DNA of 64,000 nt from Paenibacillus thiaminolyticus (GCF_007066085.1 NZ_CP041405.1:1860001-1924000); one strand, 5' to 3'; numbered from the stretch's first letter, positions 8,593-17,540 are shown. The notes: generated by a model not told the origin, from the letters alone. A program made the numbers and translations.

Positions 8593-8979
8593 CTATTCAA
8601 CGATCAAATAAGATTTCATATCATCATGACCTGTACCACACATGACCGAACAGTGAATTACATATTTCCCCGGCTTGTCGAAAACAAAATCCTTCTCCAT
8701 TTGACCGTCTTTCAGATCGATCTTGAAATCTTCAATGCCAGCACCGTGAAAACCAGATTCATTCACCAGCTTTAGGCGGACTTTCTCTCCAGCCTTGACC
8801 TTATATTCGGCCTGATCGAACGTAAAATCATTTCTCGCTACGATCTTGACAAGCTTAACGCCTTCTGGAGCTGCTTCTTCTTGCTCAGCCTTCGGCATGT
8901 TGAAGAGCAACAATCCGATGGCGAAAACGCACGCGATGCTGAACAATGTGAACATTGCCCATTTTTGCATAACTGTCAT
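8593..8979 (-). CDS. membrane-anchored stand-alone CuA cupredoxin
   Basis: A 128-residue protein with one N-terminal membrane helix (about residues 8-27) and a single cupredoxin domain. The binuclear copper CuA ligand set is complete: H78, then C110-x3-C114-x3-H118-x2-M121 (CSVMCGTGHDDM). This is the electron-entry domain of cytochrome oxidase subunit II, but the protein has only one helix and no oxidase genes are adjacent. A role as an electron carrier or in copper handling on the outer face of the membrane is inferred. AAAGGGG precedes the first ATG. Confidence 0.85.
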   Translation of the reverse strand: MTVMQKWAMFTLFSIACVFAIGLLLFNMPKAEQEEAAPEGVKLVKIVARNDFTFDQAEYKVKAGEKVRLKLVNESGFHGAGIEDFKIDLKDGQMEKDFVFDKPGKYVIHCSVMCGTGHDDMKSYLIVE

Positions 8980-9187
8980 ACGCCCCTTTGTCAGTTACAT
9001 TCGTCACCTTTTATATTACAAAATCTTTCCTGAATCTCTCAACCCCATCTTGAAATTTTCCAAATCATTTTTGAAGTTTGTGACGAATTAATGAACAAAA
9101 AGAGAATTGTCTCTTATTTTTGCCGTATTTACGCGATTTCATCCGATGGGAAAGTCTGAACCTTCCTTGACATTTTCGTGAACAGCC

Positions 9188-9586
9188 TTATTGTTTTTCC
9201 TCATTATTTTTGAGGGTTGCGATCAATTTACGAAGCTTCGGCGGCAGGGGAAGACCGATGCGCCCGTAATTTTCCACAATGGACACAAGCTCGTTCGCGA
9301 GGTAGAAGCTGATGGCGCCTTCTCGTATCCATACGGTGCCGAAGACCGTATCCATATGATGTGCCAAAATGACGATAAACAGCATCAACCCTTTGCGGGT
9401 CAGGCCCCAGAACCCTCTTTCGCTGCTCAAGCCCTTGCCTTCCCGCAGCGAAGCGGCGATGCCGGAGATATAATCAATGGCTATGGCGATAATGAGAAGC
9501 GATAAGAGCGGGCTCCATGTGCCGAACAGGAAAGCGACGATTCCGCCAAGGAGCCCGCTTAAGCTGTTCAGAGCAAGCTGTCTCAT
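9188..9586 (-). CDS. phage-type holin (TcdE/UtxA family-like)
   Basis: A 132-residue membrane protein with three or four hydrophobic helices and the DYISGIAASLREGKGLSSERG signature of the Bacteriophage_holin_4 family, ending in a charged tail. Phage holins make pores for endolysin release; chromosomal copies also occur beside toxins and lysins. Here there is no lysin or phage gene next to it, so it may be a domesticated remnant. GAGGAGG lies upstream of the ATG. Confidence 0.82.
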   Translation of the reverse strand: MRQLALNSLSGLLGGIVAFLFGTWSPLLSLLIIAIAIDYISGIAASLREGKGLSSERGFWGLTRKGLMLFIVILAHHMDTVFGTVWIREGAISFYLANELVSIVENYGRIGLPLPPKLRKLIATLKNNEEKQ

Positions 9587-9725
9587 AAGATCAACCTCCT
9601 CTTGTTACGTGATGCAATATCGTATGCAAGGTCTTGTCCATCCCGCCACGGACGGGTTCCATACTGACGAAAAAAATACGGACCCCCTCCATCCGAAGGC
9701 ACGGCCCGCATCGCTATAGATATGA

Positions 9726-11036
9726 TTATTGTTTGAAAAAGTGCGGCAAATACGCCCGATTCGCCTCCAGCATCTCATCCAGCAGCGCCTTAGCCACGCG
9801 GACGGAAGGGACGAGCGGATGATGCACCATCGCCTGCAGCGCAATTCCGCGATCTCCGGTGACTGCCGCTTCAATCGTCAGTTGCTCGTAGGTCTTCACA
9901 GCGTGCAGCAGACCTTTGATATGTTCCGGAATCCAGCGCGGCGGCAGCGGAATCGGGCCTTGCTTCGTAACGACACAATTGACTTCGATGCTGGCGTCGG
10001 CTGGGAGAAAGTCGTAAATATTGCCGTTCAGCACATTCAGCGTCTGAATATCATGTTTGTCGTTGTAAATGGAATTCATCAGATTGACCGCCGCTTCCGA
10101 GTAATAAGCGCCGCCTCGCTGCTCCAACTGCTTCGGCTTCTCCCGGAGCGACTCGTCCTTATACAGTTCGAACAATTCGGTCTCGACGCGGCTGACGACG
10201 TCGGCACGCATTCCGTTCTTCGCCAGCGATTCCTTCATCTCCTCGAACATCTCATCCCTCTGATAGTAATATTTCAAATAATACGTCGGAATCGCCCCCA
10301 ATGAGACGAGGAATTCCGGATCCCAGCCTGTCGTTGGCACGTTCTTCGCATTGTACGCTTTCCCTCCGGCCAACAACTCCGGAAGCTTCTCCTCTCCCTT
10401 GACGGCAGCCGAAGTGACCCAATGAAGATGGTTGATGCCGACGAATTCCGGCAGAACCTCGGCTTCGGATACCCCATATTCCGCAGCAAGGAATTTCTTG
10501 ACGTTGATCGGCGAGTTGCACAATCCGATCGAACGGACACGGCTATGCTTCGCGACCGCTTCCGTTACGATGCCTGCCGGGTTCGTGAAGTTGAGCATCC
10601 AGGCGTTCGGCGCCAGCCGCTCCATGTCACGGCAAATCTCAAGCAGAACGGGAATAGTGCGCAGCGCCTTCATCATCCCTCCCGGTCCGGTCGTCTCCTG
10701 GCCGATGACTCCATGCTGAATCGGAATATGCTCGTCCCGCTTCCGGGCTTCCAGCAGTCCGACTCGCATTTGCGTGGTAACGAAATCGGCGCCTTCAATC
10801 GCGCGCTCCCGATCCAGCGTAAGATGCACGTCGATCGGGAATCCCGATTCTTGGACCATGCGCTTCGCCAGTTTGCCGACTATATCAAGCTTATGCTTGC
10901 CTTGTTCGATATCGACCAGCCACAATTCGCGGATTGGCATTTGCTCATAGTTGCGAATGAATCCTTCCACAATCTCCGGCGTATACGAAGAACCTCCGCC
11001 AATGACAGCAATCTTCAACCCGTTGTTGTCTCCCAT
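9726..11036 (-). CDS. GH4 6-phospho-glycosidase (LicH/CelF type)
   Basis: A 436-residue NAD+- and Mn2+-dependent family-4 glycosidase. Visible are the dinucleotide-binding IAVIGGGSSYTP (residues 9-20), NFTNPAGI near 149, the metal ligands C173 in LCNSPIN and H203 in GINHLHW, and GVIGQETTGPGG at 109-120. The family hydrolyses phosphorylated disaccharides (cellobiose-P, maltose-P and similar) through an oxidation-elimination mechanism. It is the last gene of an AraC-kinase-GH4 cluster. GGAGG lies upstream of the ATG. The 6-phospho-beta-glucosidase assignment is most likely, but the stereochemistry is not provable from sequence. Confidence 0.88.
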   Translation of the reverse strand: MGDNNGLKIAVIGGGSSYTPEIVEGFIRNYEQMPIRELWLVDIEQGKHKLDIVGKLAKRMVQESGFPIDVHLTLDRERAIEGADFVTTQMRVGLLEARKRDEHIPIQHGVIGQETTGPGGMMKALRTIPVLLEICRDMERLAPNAWMLNFTNPAGIVTEAVAKHSRVRSIGLCNSPINVKKFLAAEYGVSEAEVLPEFVGINHLHWVTSAAVKGEEKLPELLAGGKAYNAKNVPTTGWDPEFLVSLGAIPTYYLKYYYQRDEMFEEMKESLAKNGMRADVVSRVETELFELYKDESLREKPKQLEQRGGAYYSEAAVNLMNSIYNDKHDIQTLNVLNGNIYDFLPADASIEVNCVVTKQGPIPLPPRWIPEHIKGLLHAVKTYEQLTIEAAVTGDRGIALQAMVHHPLVPSVRVAKALLDEMLEANRAYLPHFFKQ

Positions 11037-11089
11037 ATTGGTACCTCCTTCATTTTGAAAAGCAAATCGCTTTAACTTATGATCGAAGC

Positions 11090-12061
11090 TTATCCGGGAA
11101 AAGTGAATGCCTTCAAACGTGCGTCCAGCTCCGGGCTGATGATAACTCCTGCTTCATCCATCGCGCTCAGCACCGCTCCGACGACCGGATCGGATTGCAG
11201 CCGGACACAGCGGGCCTTCGGCGCCACCCTGCTCACTTCCCGGGCCACCGCATCTTGAAGGTAAGAGCCTTTGCCCCGCATTAACACACTGCCGATAAGG
11301 ACGACATCGAATTCGTCATCCGTCATATTCAGCCGGCGAATCAGCGCATTGACCGCATTGCCAAGCTCCGTTCCCTCCTCCTCCAATATGCGCTGCGCGA
11401 CAGCATCGCCCTCGGCTGCGGCCTCGAACAAGCATTTAACCAGATCACGCGGCACGGACACTCCGTTATCCAGCACATCGGTATACATATCCTCGACATT
11501 GCCGTAATTCATTTCCTTCAGAATGAGCGGCGTCAGTCCTGTCGCTTTCCCCCTCCCGTCCCACTCTCGAATGACCGCGCGGAACGCCAATACCGCCAGG
11601 CTGGACCCTGCGCCGAATCCGTCGCCGAACAGATGTCCGTAGCCTCCATACTGCAATTCGTCGCCGTAGCGGTTGCGCGCGGCGCTGTTGAAGCCCGTGC
11701 CGCTGATGATTACGCCGCCATACGGGCGATCCGTACCTGCACGCATGCCGATCATCGTGTCGCAGACAATCGCATGCCTGGCGAAGCCCAGCTCCGCAAT
11801 CATCGGCCGCAGGATGACATAATCCGGTTCGCGATCCGCTCCAGCCAGGCCGAAGTAGGCAAAGTTCACATCCTCATGCCTTAATCCGGCCGAAGCAAGC
11901 GCGGCTTCACAGGCGGAACGAACATTGCGGGCGGCCCCATTACGGTCAATCTGATGATTCCCGTTGCCGGATAGGCCGGTGCCCAGCACGTTCCCTTCCG
12001 CATCGATCAGCAAGGCGTGCGTCTTGCTCCCTCCTGCGTCGACTCCTAAGTAGATGCCCAT
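11090..12061 (-). CDS. BadF/BadG/BcrA/BcrD-type sugar (N-acetylglucosamine-like) kinase
   Basis: A 323-residue ASKHA-fold ATPase. YLGVDAGGSKTHALLID is the phosphate-1 motif, GTGFNSAARN and the GGYGHLFGDGFGAGS loop are characteristic of NagK-like BadF kinases, and a C-terminal adenosine motif (VLIGSVLMRGKGSYL) follows. It probably phosphorylates an amino sugar or the product sugar for the neighbouring GH4 enzyme. ATG at 12061 with GGAGAG six bases upstream is preferred to the ATG five codons earlier. It lies 53 bp before the GH4 gene, so the two are likely co-transcribed. Confidence 0.82.
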   Translation of the reverse strand: MGIYLGVDAGGSKTHALLIDAEGNVLGTGLSGNGNHQIDRNGAARNVRSACEAALASAGLRHEDVNFAYFGLAGADREPDYVILRPMIAELGFARHAIVCDTMIGMRAGTDRPYGGVIISGTGFNSAARNRYGDELQYGGYGHLFGDGFGAGSSLAVLAFRAVIREWDGRGKATGLTPLILKEMNYGNVEDMYTDVLDNGVSVPRDLVKCLFEAAAEGDAVAQRILEEEGTELGNAVNALIRRLNMTDDEFDVVLIGSVLMRGKGSYLQDAVAREVSRVAPKARCVRLQSDPVVGAVLSAMDEAGVIISPELDARLKAFTFPG

Positions 12062-12197
12062 CGGTTTCTCTCCCATTCATCTGCAAATGCACCCCTCCGC
12101 ACCTTCACGTGCGAATACATCATCTGTGCTATATCCCTACCTTACAATTTGTTTTATCCCATTAACTACTACTAACCTCGTGAAAACTAATATGATC

Positions 12198-13100
12198 TTA
12201 CTGTTTTTTCTTCGTTCGCTGATTGCGGATCTCGCTGGGCGACACACCGAATAGCTGCCGGAACAGACGATTGAAATTCGATAAGTTGCGAAAGCCGCAT
12301 TCTGATGCAATATCAATAATTTTCTCATCCGATGATTCCAATAAATGAACCGCTTGGGTCAGCCGTAGTTGGATAAGATAATCAAGCGGCGACGTGCCGA
12401 CCGCCTGCTGGAACAAAGCGCTGAACCGGGACGGGCTCAAATGGGTCAGCTCGGCTAATTCCTTCAGCGTCCACGGGTAAGCCAGATTGAGCTCCATCGT
12501 TAAAATAAGCTCCTTCAGCGCATGGATTCCTCGGTGCTTCACCGGCGCCGCCTCCCCTTCCGCGAGAGCGCCGTGCCGGTTGACGAGGGCGAGAAAGCGG
12601 GTCAATTGCGCTCGGATGACGGATGCGTAAGATGGAGCCCTCACTTCCATCTCCTCCTTCATATTGAGGAGGATTGCGATCAATTCATCGTATGCCGGCA
12701 TGTCCCGATTGACCAGGTTGGTGAACTGTATGCCCTGTTCCCGGAACGGGCGAAGCAAGTCATGGTCATAACGCATCTCCATGGCCAGCATCCCGGGATC
12801 GAACATATGAACGTCAATGACCAGATGATCCGTCTCAAAGGCGCGATGCAGGTCCTGTCCATTGATGAGGATAATATCTCCCGCCTGAAGCTGATACTTT
12901 ATACCATTGATCACACAAAATCCTGTCCCGCCCCGGATATAATTAATCTCCAATTCGCGATGCCAATGGAGCCGTTGAAAGCTTGGACTCACGCCTTCCG
13001 TCGTCGATACGAGGTACGGCATGGGCGTAGGCCAGCACACCGGATCAGGCATGATGGCCTTCGGCTTTTCCTGGGGTTCCGTATATACATTCCGATCCAT
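12198..13100 (-). CDS. AraC-family regulator with cupin sensor domain
   Basis: A 300-residue protein. An N-terminal cupin domain (HWHRELEINYIRGGTGFCVI) is followed by two C-terminal AraC helix-turn-helices (LKELAELTHLSPSRFSALFQQAVGTSP, then the signature IIDIASECGFRNLSNFNRLFRQLFGVSP). It is the first gene of the kinase-GH4 cluster and probably controls it in response to a sugar. GAGGTG lies upstream of the ATG. Confidence 0.9.
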   Translation of the reverse strand: MDRNVYTEPQEKPKAIMPDPVCWPTPMPYLVSTTEGVSPSFQRLHWHRELEINYIRGGTGFCVINGIKYQLQAGDIILINGQDLHRAFETDHLVIDVHMFDPGMLAMEMRYDHDLLRPFREQGIQFTNLVNRDMPAYDELIAILLNMKEEMEVRAPSYASVIRAQLTRFLALVNRHGALAEGEAAPVKHRGIHALKELILTMELNLAYPWTLKELAELTHLSPSRFSALFQQAVGTSPLDYLIQLRLTQAVHLLESSDEKIIDIASECGFRNLSNFNRLFRQLFGVSPSEIRNQRTKKKQ

Positions 13101-13198
13101 TCAAGCTTCACCTCTCAATGGAAACGTTCTCTTTCTATTACAACAAAAAAAAGGAAATTCCGCAAAGAAAAACATTTCGCGTCCTGTACACAAATAAA

Positions 13199-13228
13199 TT
13201 GACAAAGACAATAAAAAGACATTAAGAT
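13199..13228 (+). promoter_or_regulatory. sigma-A promoter for the 13268 gene
   Basis: TTGACA (13199-13204), an 18-bp spacer, and TAAGAT (13223-13228), 40 bp before the start codon. Confidence 0.6.
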
Positions 13229-13267
13229 GTAAAATGCAAAAAACTAAAGGGAGCAGGTGACCTACCC

Positions 13268-13522
13268 GTGAACTACCAACCGATTGTAAAGGAAAAGACG
13301 TTAATTGAGCGCAACGATGAAGACAACCTGTATCAAGTCAAAGTGAAATTGCAGGATGGCACTCAATGCCGCGTCATCTACAACAAAGGAGCAATTACCA
13401 TCAGCCGCTTGCTCTCCATTCCTTGTCCCGTATGCAGAAAAGACTTCATTTGCTTATGTCTGAACCGCTTCGCGGAACAAATTGACAGCCAAGTCCATCT
13501 ATCCGACATGCTCGCTGAGTAA
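13268..13522 (+). CDS. small Cys-containing protein, function unknown
   Basis: An 84-residue protein starting with GTG after a GGAGCAGGTGA ribosome site. The N-terminal half is charged. The C-terminal half has a compact cysteine cluster, CPVCRKDFICLC, that could bind zinc. It has no signal peptide. A consensus-like promoter upstream and the tRNA gene 56 bp downstream frame it as a real short gene. I do not recognise the family. Confidence 0.65.
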   Translation: MNYQPIVKEKTLIERNDEDNLYQVKVKLQDGTQCRVIYNKGAITISRLLSIPCPVCRKDFICLCLNRFAEQIDSQVHLSDMLAE

Positions 13523-13537
13523 ATGAAATAAATCCTG

Positions 13538-13566
13538 TTGCAATTCGAGACATGTGGTGGTATAAT
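13538..13566 (+). promoter_or_regulatory. tRNA-Ala promoter
   Basis: TTGCAA (13538-13543), a 17-bp spacer, and a perfect TATAAT (13561-13566), 12 bp before the tRNA. Confidence 0.8.
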
Positions 13567-13578
13567 GTAACAGGTAAC

Positions 13579-13653
13579 GGGGCATTAGTTCAGGGGGAGA
13601 ACGCTTCACTGGCAGTGAAGAGGTCAGCGGTTCGAATCCGCTATGCTCCACCA
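13579..13653 (+). tRNA. tRNA-Ala (anticodon GGC)
   Basis: A 75-nt cloverleaf. Acceptor arms GGGGCAT/ATGCTCC include one G-U pair. The anticodon stem CTTCA/TGAAG encloses the loop CTGGCAG, giving anticodon GGC. A canonical GGTTCGAAT T-loop and an encoded CCA end are present. The D-arm is short. It has its own promoter and terminator. Confidence 0.95.
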
Positions 13654-13669
13654 TCATAGCTACACTCGA

Positions 13670-13700
13670 GAACATCTGGATGAAGATGTTCTTTTTGTTT
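13670..13700 (+). terminator. tRNA-Ala terminator
   Basis: A perfect 8-bp stem GAACATCT / AGATGTTC is followed by a T-rich run. Confidence 0.88.
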
Positions 13701-13707
13701 TGTCTAC

Positions 13708-13744
13708 ACAAAAGAACCCGCAAGGGTTCTAAGATGCGGGTTCT
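13708..13744 (-). terminator. nrdR terminator
   Basis: A 9-bp stem AGAACCCGC / GCGGGTTCT begins right after the nrdR stop codon and runs into TTTT on the minus strand. Confidence 0.75.
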
Positions 13745-14218
13745 TCATGAGTGCTCCCCTAATGAATTTTTGGACAGCAAGTGAGTCAGTTCCTTCATGA
13801 ACATATTGATATCCTTGAATTGGCGGTAGACGGAAGCAAATCGCACATATGCCACCTCATCGACCGGATACAATTGCTCCATCACCCGCTCGCCGATAAT
13901 GCGGCTCTCTACTTCGGCATGAGCGGTATTCCGGAGCTGCTTCTCCACTTCGGACGCTATCATCTCCAGCCGTTCTACCGAGACCGGCCTTTTCTCACAA
14001 GCCCGAATCAGGCCTCGCAGCATCTTGTCGCGGCTGAACTCCTCGCGGCTTCCATCCTTCTTAATGACAATAAGCGGCGTCTCCTCCACCATTTCGAAGG
14101 TCGTGAACCGGCGGCTGCACAGCTCACACTCCCTTCTCCTCCGGATGGATTTATTATCATTCGCAGGCCGGGAATCCAGCACTTTCGTTCCAAGATGGGC
14201 ACAAAAAGGACATTTCAA
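13745..14218 (-). CDS. nrdR: transcriptional repressor NrdR
   Basis: A 157-residue repressor of ribonucleotide reductase genes. It has an N-terminal zinc ribbon (C3, C6, C31, C34; CPFC and CELC) followed by an ATP-cone domain (about residues 47-137) that senses ATP/dATP. The start is TTG at 14218, with GGAGGA seven bases upstream, because the protein must begin just before KCPFC. The longer open frame upstream is not coding. Confidence 0.95.
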   Translation of the reverse strand: MKCPFCAHLGTKVLDSRPANDNKSIRRRRECELCSRRFTTFEMVEETPLIVIKKDGSREEFSRDKMLRGLIRACEKRPVSVERLEMIASEVEKQLRNTAHAEVESRIIGERVMEQLYPVDEVAYVRFASVYRQFKDINMFMKELTHLLSKNSLGEHS

Positions 14219-14340
14219 ATGGTGTTCCTCCTTTCTTCCCGATCTAACTCGGATGTTATAGAAAATACCAGTCGTTACCTGTAATGAACTTAGCGAGAAT
14301 GCACACAATACAATTACCAACCGCAAGGAGGTGAATAGAT

Positions 14341-14562
14341 ATGAGCCAAAACAACCGTTCCAGCAACAACCTGGTTGTACCTCAAGCAACTGCAGCTCTC
14401 GAGCAAATGAAGTTCGAGATCGCTCAAGAATTGGGCATTGCCATTCCGCAAGACGGATACTATGGCAACATGGCAACCCGTGACACCGGCTCGATCGGGG
14501 GATACATCACGAAGCGCCTGGTACAAATCGCGGAGCAACAACTAGCAGGTCAATTCAAATAA
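14341..14562 (+). CDS. alpha/beta-type small acid-soluble spore protein
   Basis: A 73-residue SASP. It has the conserved [10 protein letters not shown] segment, which carries the GPR protease cleavage site, and the C-terminal [24 protein letters not shown]-binding region. These proteins coat spore DNA and protect it against UV and heat. AAGGAGGTG precedes the ATG. Expression in the forespore from a sigma-G promoter is expected, but I could not define a convincing one. This gene shows that the organism forms endospores. Confidence 0.96.
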   Translation: MSQNNRSSNNLVVPQATAALEQMKFEIAQELGIAIPQDGYYGNMATRDTGSIGGYITKRLVQIAEQQLAGQFK

Positions 14563-14571
14563 GGCATTGCG

Positions 14572-14612
14572 AGCATCGGAGCAAGCCGGTAACCCGGCTT
14601 GTCCGATGCTTA
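14572..14612. terminator. bidirectional terminator between SASP and transglycosylase genes
   Basis: A long stem (AGCATCGG...CCGATGCT with inner CAAGCCGG/CCGGCTTG) lies between two convergent genes. Confidence 0.75.
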
Positions 14613-14613
14613 T

Positions 14614-15198
14614 TCATTTGATCCCATAGACATCCTTATACTTATCATAATAATGGATCACGCGCTGTACGTACAGCTTCGTTTCCCCATATGGAATCTG
14701 CTGCTTCACGGTCTCGAACCGTCCGTCCCACGTCTTGTTGCGGAGCCATTTGCTCACATTGCCCGGACCGGCGTTGTATGCAGCGATCGCCGCAATCCAG
14801 TTCCCATTGAACTGCTTATGCAGCGATTGCAAGTACCAGGTTCCGATATGAATGTTCGGATCAATCTCGTACTTCAATTCCTCCATCGTCCAATGCGAAT
14901 CAAGCTTGAGCTGATCCATCGCCCATGAGGCCGTCTCCGGCATCAGCTGCATGACTCCAATGGCGCCCTTCCTGGACTCTTGTCCAGCCTGGTAATTCGT
15001 CTCTACCCGAATGATGGCCGCGACGAGCAGCGGATCAATCTGGTACTTACCCGCATGCTTCCGAATCTCATCCTCATATGGAATCGGATACATCCAGCGG
15101 CCCAGCCATTGCGATTGTACGAATATGATAAATAGAAACCCGAGAAAGAGGACGAGCAAAAAACGTTTTTTCCGCATCAGATTCATGATTCGGTTCAT
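14614..15198 (-). CDS. membrane-anchored lytic transglycosylase (SLT domain)
   Basis: A 194-residue protein with an N-terminal membrane anchor (about residues 12-28) and a Slt-type lysozyme-like domain. The catalytic Glu is in IIRVETNYQ, followed by GAIGVMQLMPETA and AAYNAGPGNV. It cleaves peptidoglycan glycan strands outside the membrane. Its ATG overlaps the coaE stop codon (ATGA), so the two are translationally coupled; this pairing is seen in spore-formers (YtcJ/SleB-type neighbourhoods vary). Confidence 0.9.
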   Translation of the reverse strand: MNRIMNLMRKKRFLLVLFLGFLFIIFVQSQWLGRWMYPIPYEDEIRKHAGKYQIDPLLVAAIIRVETNYQAGQESRKGAIGVMQLMPETASWAMDQLKLDSHWTMEELKYEIDPNIHIGTWYLQSLHKQFNGNWIAAIAAYNAGPGNVSKWLRNKTWDGRFETVKQQIPYGETKLYVQRVIHYYDKYKDVYGIK

Positions 15199-15791
15199 AG
15201 CAAGCCTTTCTGAAGCCAGAACTGTTCAACCTGCTGCCGAGTCTCTTCCATTCCCTTGCTGTTGTCGATGACGTAATCCGCCCGTTCCCGCTTCTTCTCA
15301 ATATCCCACTGGGAGAGAAGCCGCTCGGACGCTTCCGCTTCAGTTAAGCCGTCCCGCCGCATCAAGCGCTCCAATTGGATCGCTCGCGGGACGTAGACGA
15401 CCACGATCTCCTCGAACCGATCAGTCAAGCCGGACTCGTATAGCAGCGGCACATCCACCACGACTAGCGATTGCGGATGCTCCTCCTCAAGCCGGCGCAT
15501 CTGCGTCATCATCTCCTGCCGGATGGCGGGGTGGGTAATCTCCTCAAGCGCCTTCCGCTTGGCGGCATCGGAAAATACAACGTTTCCAAGCCGCTTGCGA
15601 TCAAGCGATCCGTCCGGCAACAGCATGTCCGCTCCGAACCGGTCAGCGATCTGATCTAACGCGGGACTGCCAGGAAGCACGATCTCCCTGGCAATCCGGT
15701 CAGCATCAACAAGCAGAGCGCCCCGTTCCACGAGCAGACGGGAGACGGTGCTTTTCCCCGACGCAATGCCGCCGGTTAATCCGATGTTCAT
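15195..15791 (-). CDS. coaE: dephospho-CoA kinase
   Basis: A 198-residue P-loop kinase (GLTGGIASGKSTV, residues 4-16) that phosphorylates the ribose 3'-hydroxyl of dephospho-CoA, the last step in CoA synthesis. LVVVDVPLLYESGL and VVVYVPRAIQLERLMRRDGL are typical. It forms an ATGA overlap with the transglycosylase gene. Confidence 0.95.
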   Translation of the reverse strand: MNIGLTGGIASGKSTVSRLLVERGALLVDADRIAREIVLPGSPALDQIADRFGADMLLPDGSLDRKRLGNVVFSDAAKRKALEEITHPAIRQEMMTQMRRLEEEHPQSLVVVDVPLLYESGLTDRFEEIVVVYVPRAIQLERLMRRDGLTEAEASERLLSQWDIEKKRERADYVIDNSKGMEETRQQVEQFWLQKGLL

Positions 15792-15821
15792 GCCTTCACC
15801 TCATTTATTTGCCTGCTTACA

Positions 15822-16532
15822 TTAAGATATCAATTTTAGCATCCCCATCAACATTAACAACAAACCTGGCAGGAATGATATTCTCTTAATCCAGCGCTGG
15901 TGCGAGAACTTCATTCCCAGATGCATGCCTGCCCGCAAAAAGGCGCCGCTAAATAAGGCGATCACAATTGCCGTCAGCAACGACGGATAGCCAAGCAAGG
16001 ATGCCCCGATCCCTGCGCCGAACGCATCAAGCGACAAGGCAGCTCCGAGCCATGCCGCTTCGGCGGCGCTAATGCTTCCCGAGCGATCAATATCGGCAGC
16101 CGAGGGCGTCTTCAATATTTGAATGACTAATCCGAGACGGCGCAGCTGGATGCGAATGAGCGGCTTCGATTCCGCCCGGCCAATCCATTCCTTCAGGTCC
16201 TGGGGAGGAATCTGCTTCATACCATCGCTCCGGCTTCGGCCCGCTTCCGATGCATCCTCCTTCTTGCGAAGCAGCTGAATGATTGCCCAAGCCCCGATCG
16301 TAATCAGGATAATCGAGCCGGTCCATTGCGCTGCAGCCGGAGATACGTACCTTACCAGGAGCCCTCCGGCCTGCATCGACAGCCAGATGAACACTCCGGA
16401 GCATATCGAAATGATTACGATCGAAAATATCGGGATACGCACACGGCGCAGACCGTAAGTTATTCCGACTCCGAAGCTGTCAAGGCTCAGCGCAAAAGCC
16501 AAGACGAACATGGACGCTGCTTGCATTAGCAT
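15822..16532 (-). CDS. ytaF: sporulation membrane protein YtaF (MntP-like fold)
   Basis: A 236-residue protein with six hydrophobic helices in two repeats, each containing a SLD-F-G-G motif (ALSLDSFGVGITYG near the start and ALSLDAFGAGIGASLL in the second half). A charged loop of about 75 residues separates the repeats. This matches YtaF, a sporulation-associated relative of Mn efflux proteins. The ATG at 16532 is preferred over GTG three bases earlier because of spacing to GGAGGG. It lies in the conserved mutM-ytaF-coaE order. Confidence 0.9.
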   Translation of the reverse strand: MLMQAASMFVLAFALSLDSFGVGITYGLRRVRIPIFSIVIISICSGVFIWLSMQAGGLLVRYVSPAAAQWTGSIILITIGAWAIIQLLRKKEDASEAGRSRSDGMKQIPPQDLKEWIGRAESKPLIRIQLRRLGLVIQILKTPSAADIDRSGSISAAEAAWLGAALSLDAFGAGIGASLLGYPSLLTAIVIALFSGAFLRAGMHLGMKFSHQRWIKRISFLPGLLLMLMGMLKLIS

Positions 16533-16637
16533 CACATTTCCCTCCCCTGCTCGGCGAGAACAGGCCCGCGCGTCAGCGCAGGCTTCCCGCCGGTATACCC
16601 CATCATATGGGCAAAAGCGGAGAGGGGTGAATGCTAA

Positions 16638-17477
16638 TTAGCGCGTTTGGGAATGCTTCTGGCAGCGCGGGCAGTAATGCGTGCCCCTGCCTCCAACAAC
16701 GCTCTTTTCAATGATTTGTCCGCAGCGGATGCACGGCTCGCCCTGACGACCGTACATTTGAAGCTGATGCTGGAACATGCCCATCTCGCCCTGACCGTTG
16801 ACATACGATTTGATCGAGGAGCCTCCGGCCTCGACCGCATCGGTCAATGTGGCCACAATTGCTTCGTGCAAGCGGACGCATTCCGCTTCGGTCAGCTCGT
16901 CCGCCGGCCGCAGCGGATGAATGCCAGCCCGGAACAATGCTTCATCCACATAGATATTCCCGATGCCAACCACGACATGCTGATTGAGAAGCACCGGCTT
17001 AATGAAGCTGCGGCGCTTGCGCAGCAAAGCGGTCAGCACATCGGGTGTGAACTCTTCCGAGAGCGGCTCCACCCCCAGCTTCTGCAGCGGCGGCATGCTC
17101 CATTCCTCATCACGCCGGAATAGATGCATCGTGCCGAACTGGCGCACGTCCTTATACCTTAGTTCGCTGCCATCCGTCAGATGGAAGATAACGTGAGTAT
17201 GCTTCTCCACCGGCTCCCCCGCCTGGAACACGCCATAGCGCCCTTCCATCCGCAGATGGGACACCAGCGTAAGCCCGTCCAGCAAAATGCGGAGGAACTT
17301 GCCCCGCCGCTCTACCTGTTCGATCGTATGTCCGCTCAATGCGTCGCAAAACTCTTCTATATTCGCTGGACGCTGGATGATGCGGGGGAGCGTAACGGTC
17401 ACGCGCTCAATCGTTTTTCCCGCCACCAGCGTATTTAATGTCCTTTTGACAGTCTCCACTTCCGGCAATTCCGGCAT
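16638..17477 (-). CDS. mutM: formamidopyrimidine-DNA glycosylase
   Basis: A 279-residue base-excision repair enzyme. The N-terminus PELPEVETV supplies the catalytic Pro2 and Glu3 after Met removal, which fixes the start at 17477 instead of three codons earlier. The C-terminal zinc finger is CIRC...CPRC. It removes 8-oxoguanine and cleaves the strand. It lies 63 bp downstream of polA, probably in the same operon, as in Bacillus. Confidence 0.96.
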   Translation of the reverse strand: MPELPEVETVKRTLNTLVAGKTIERVTVTLPRIIQRPANIEEFCDALSGHTIEQVERRGKFLRILLDGLTLVSHLRMEGRYGVFQAGEPVEKHTHVIFHLTDGSELRYKDVRQFGTMHLFRRDEEWSMPPLQKLGVEPLSEEFTPDVLTALLRKRRSFIKPVLLNQHVVVGIGNIYVDEALFRAGIHPLRPADELTEAECVRLHEAIVATLTDAVEAGGSSIKSYVNGQGEMGMFQHQLQMYGRQGEPCIRCGQIIEKSVVGGRGTHYCPRCQKHSQTR

Positions 17478-17540
17478 GTCAATCACCTCTCGTTGTCCAT
17501 TATACCGAATATTGTCCTCCTGCGGAGCACTGGTCTTGAT

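Noticed and set aside
9188..9586. Prophage remnant around the holin-like gene
   Set aside because: There are no other phage genes, integrase or attachment repeats nearby.
13117..13130. cre-like TGGAAACGTTCTCT upstream of the AraC gene
   Set aside because: It has two mismatches to the consensus and lies too close to the ribosome site to judge without data.
14284..14312. Sigma-G promoter for the SASP gene
   Set aside because: TGAACT and AATACAA are only a partial match with a short spacer. A promoter is expected but not shown.
16533..16637. Manganese (yybP-ykoY) riboswitch before ytaF
   Set aside because: The gap is short and I could not fit the conserved loops of that riboswitch.
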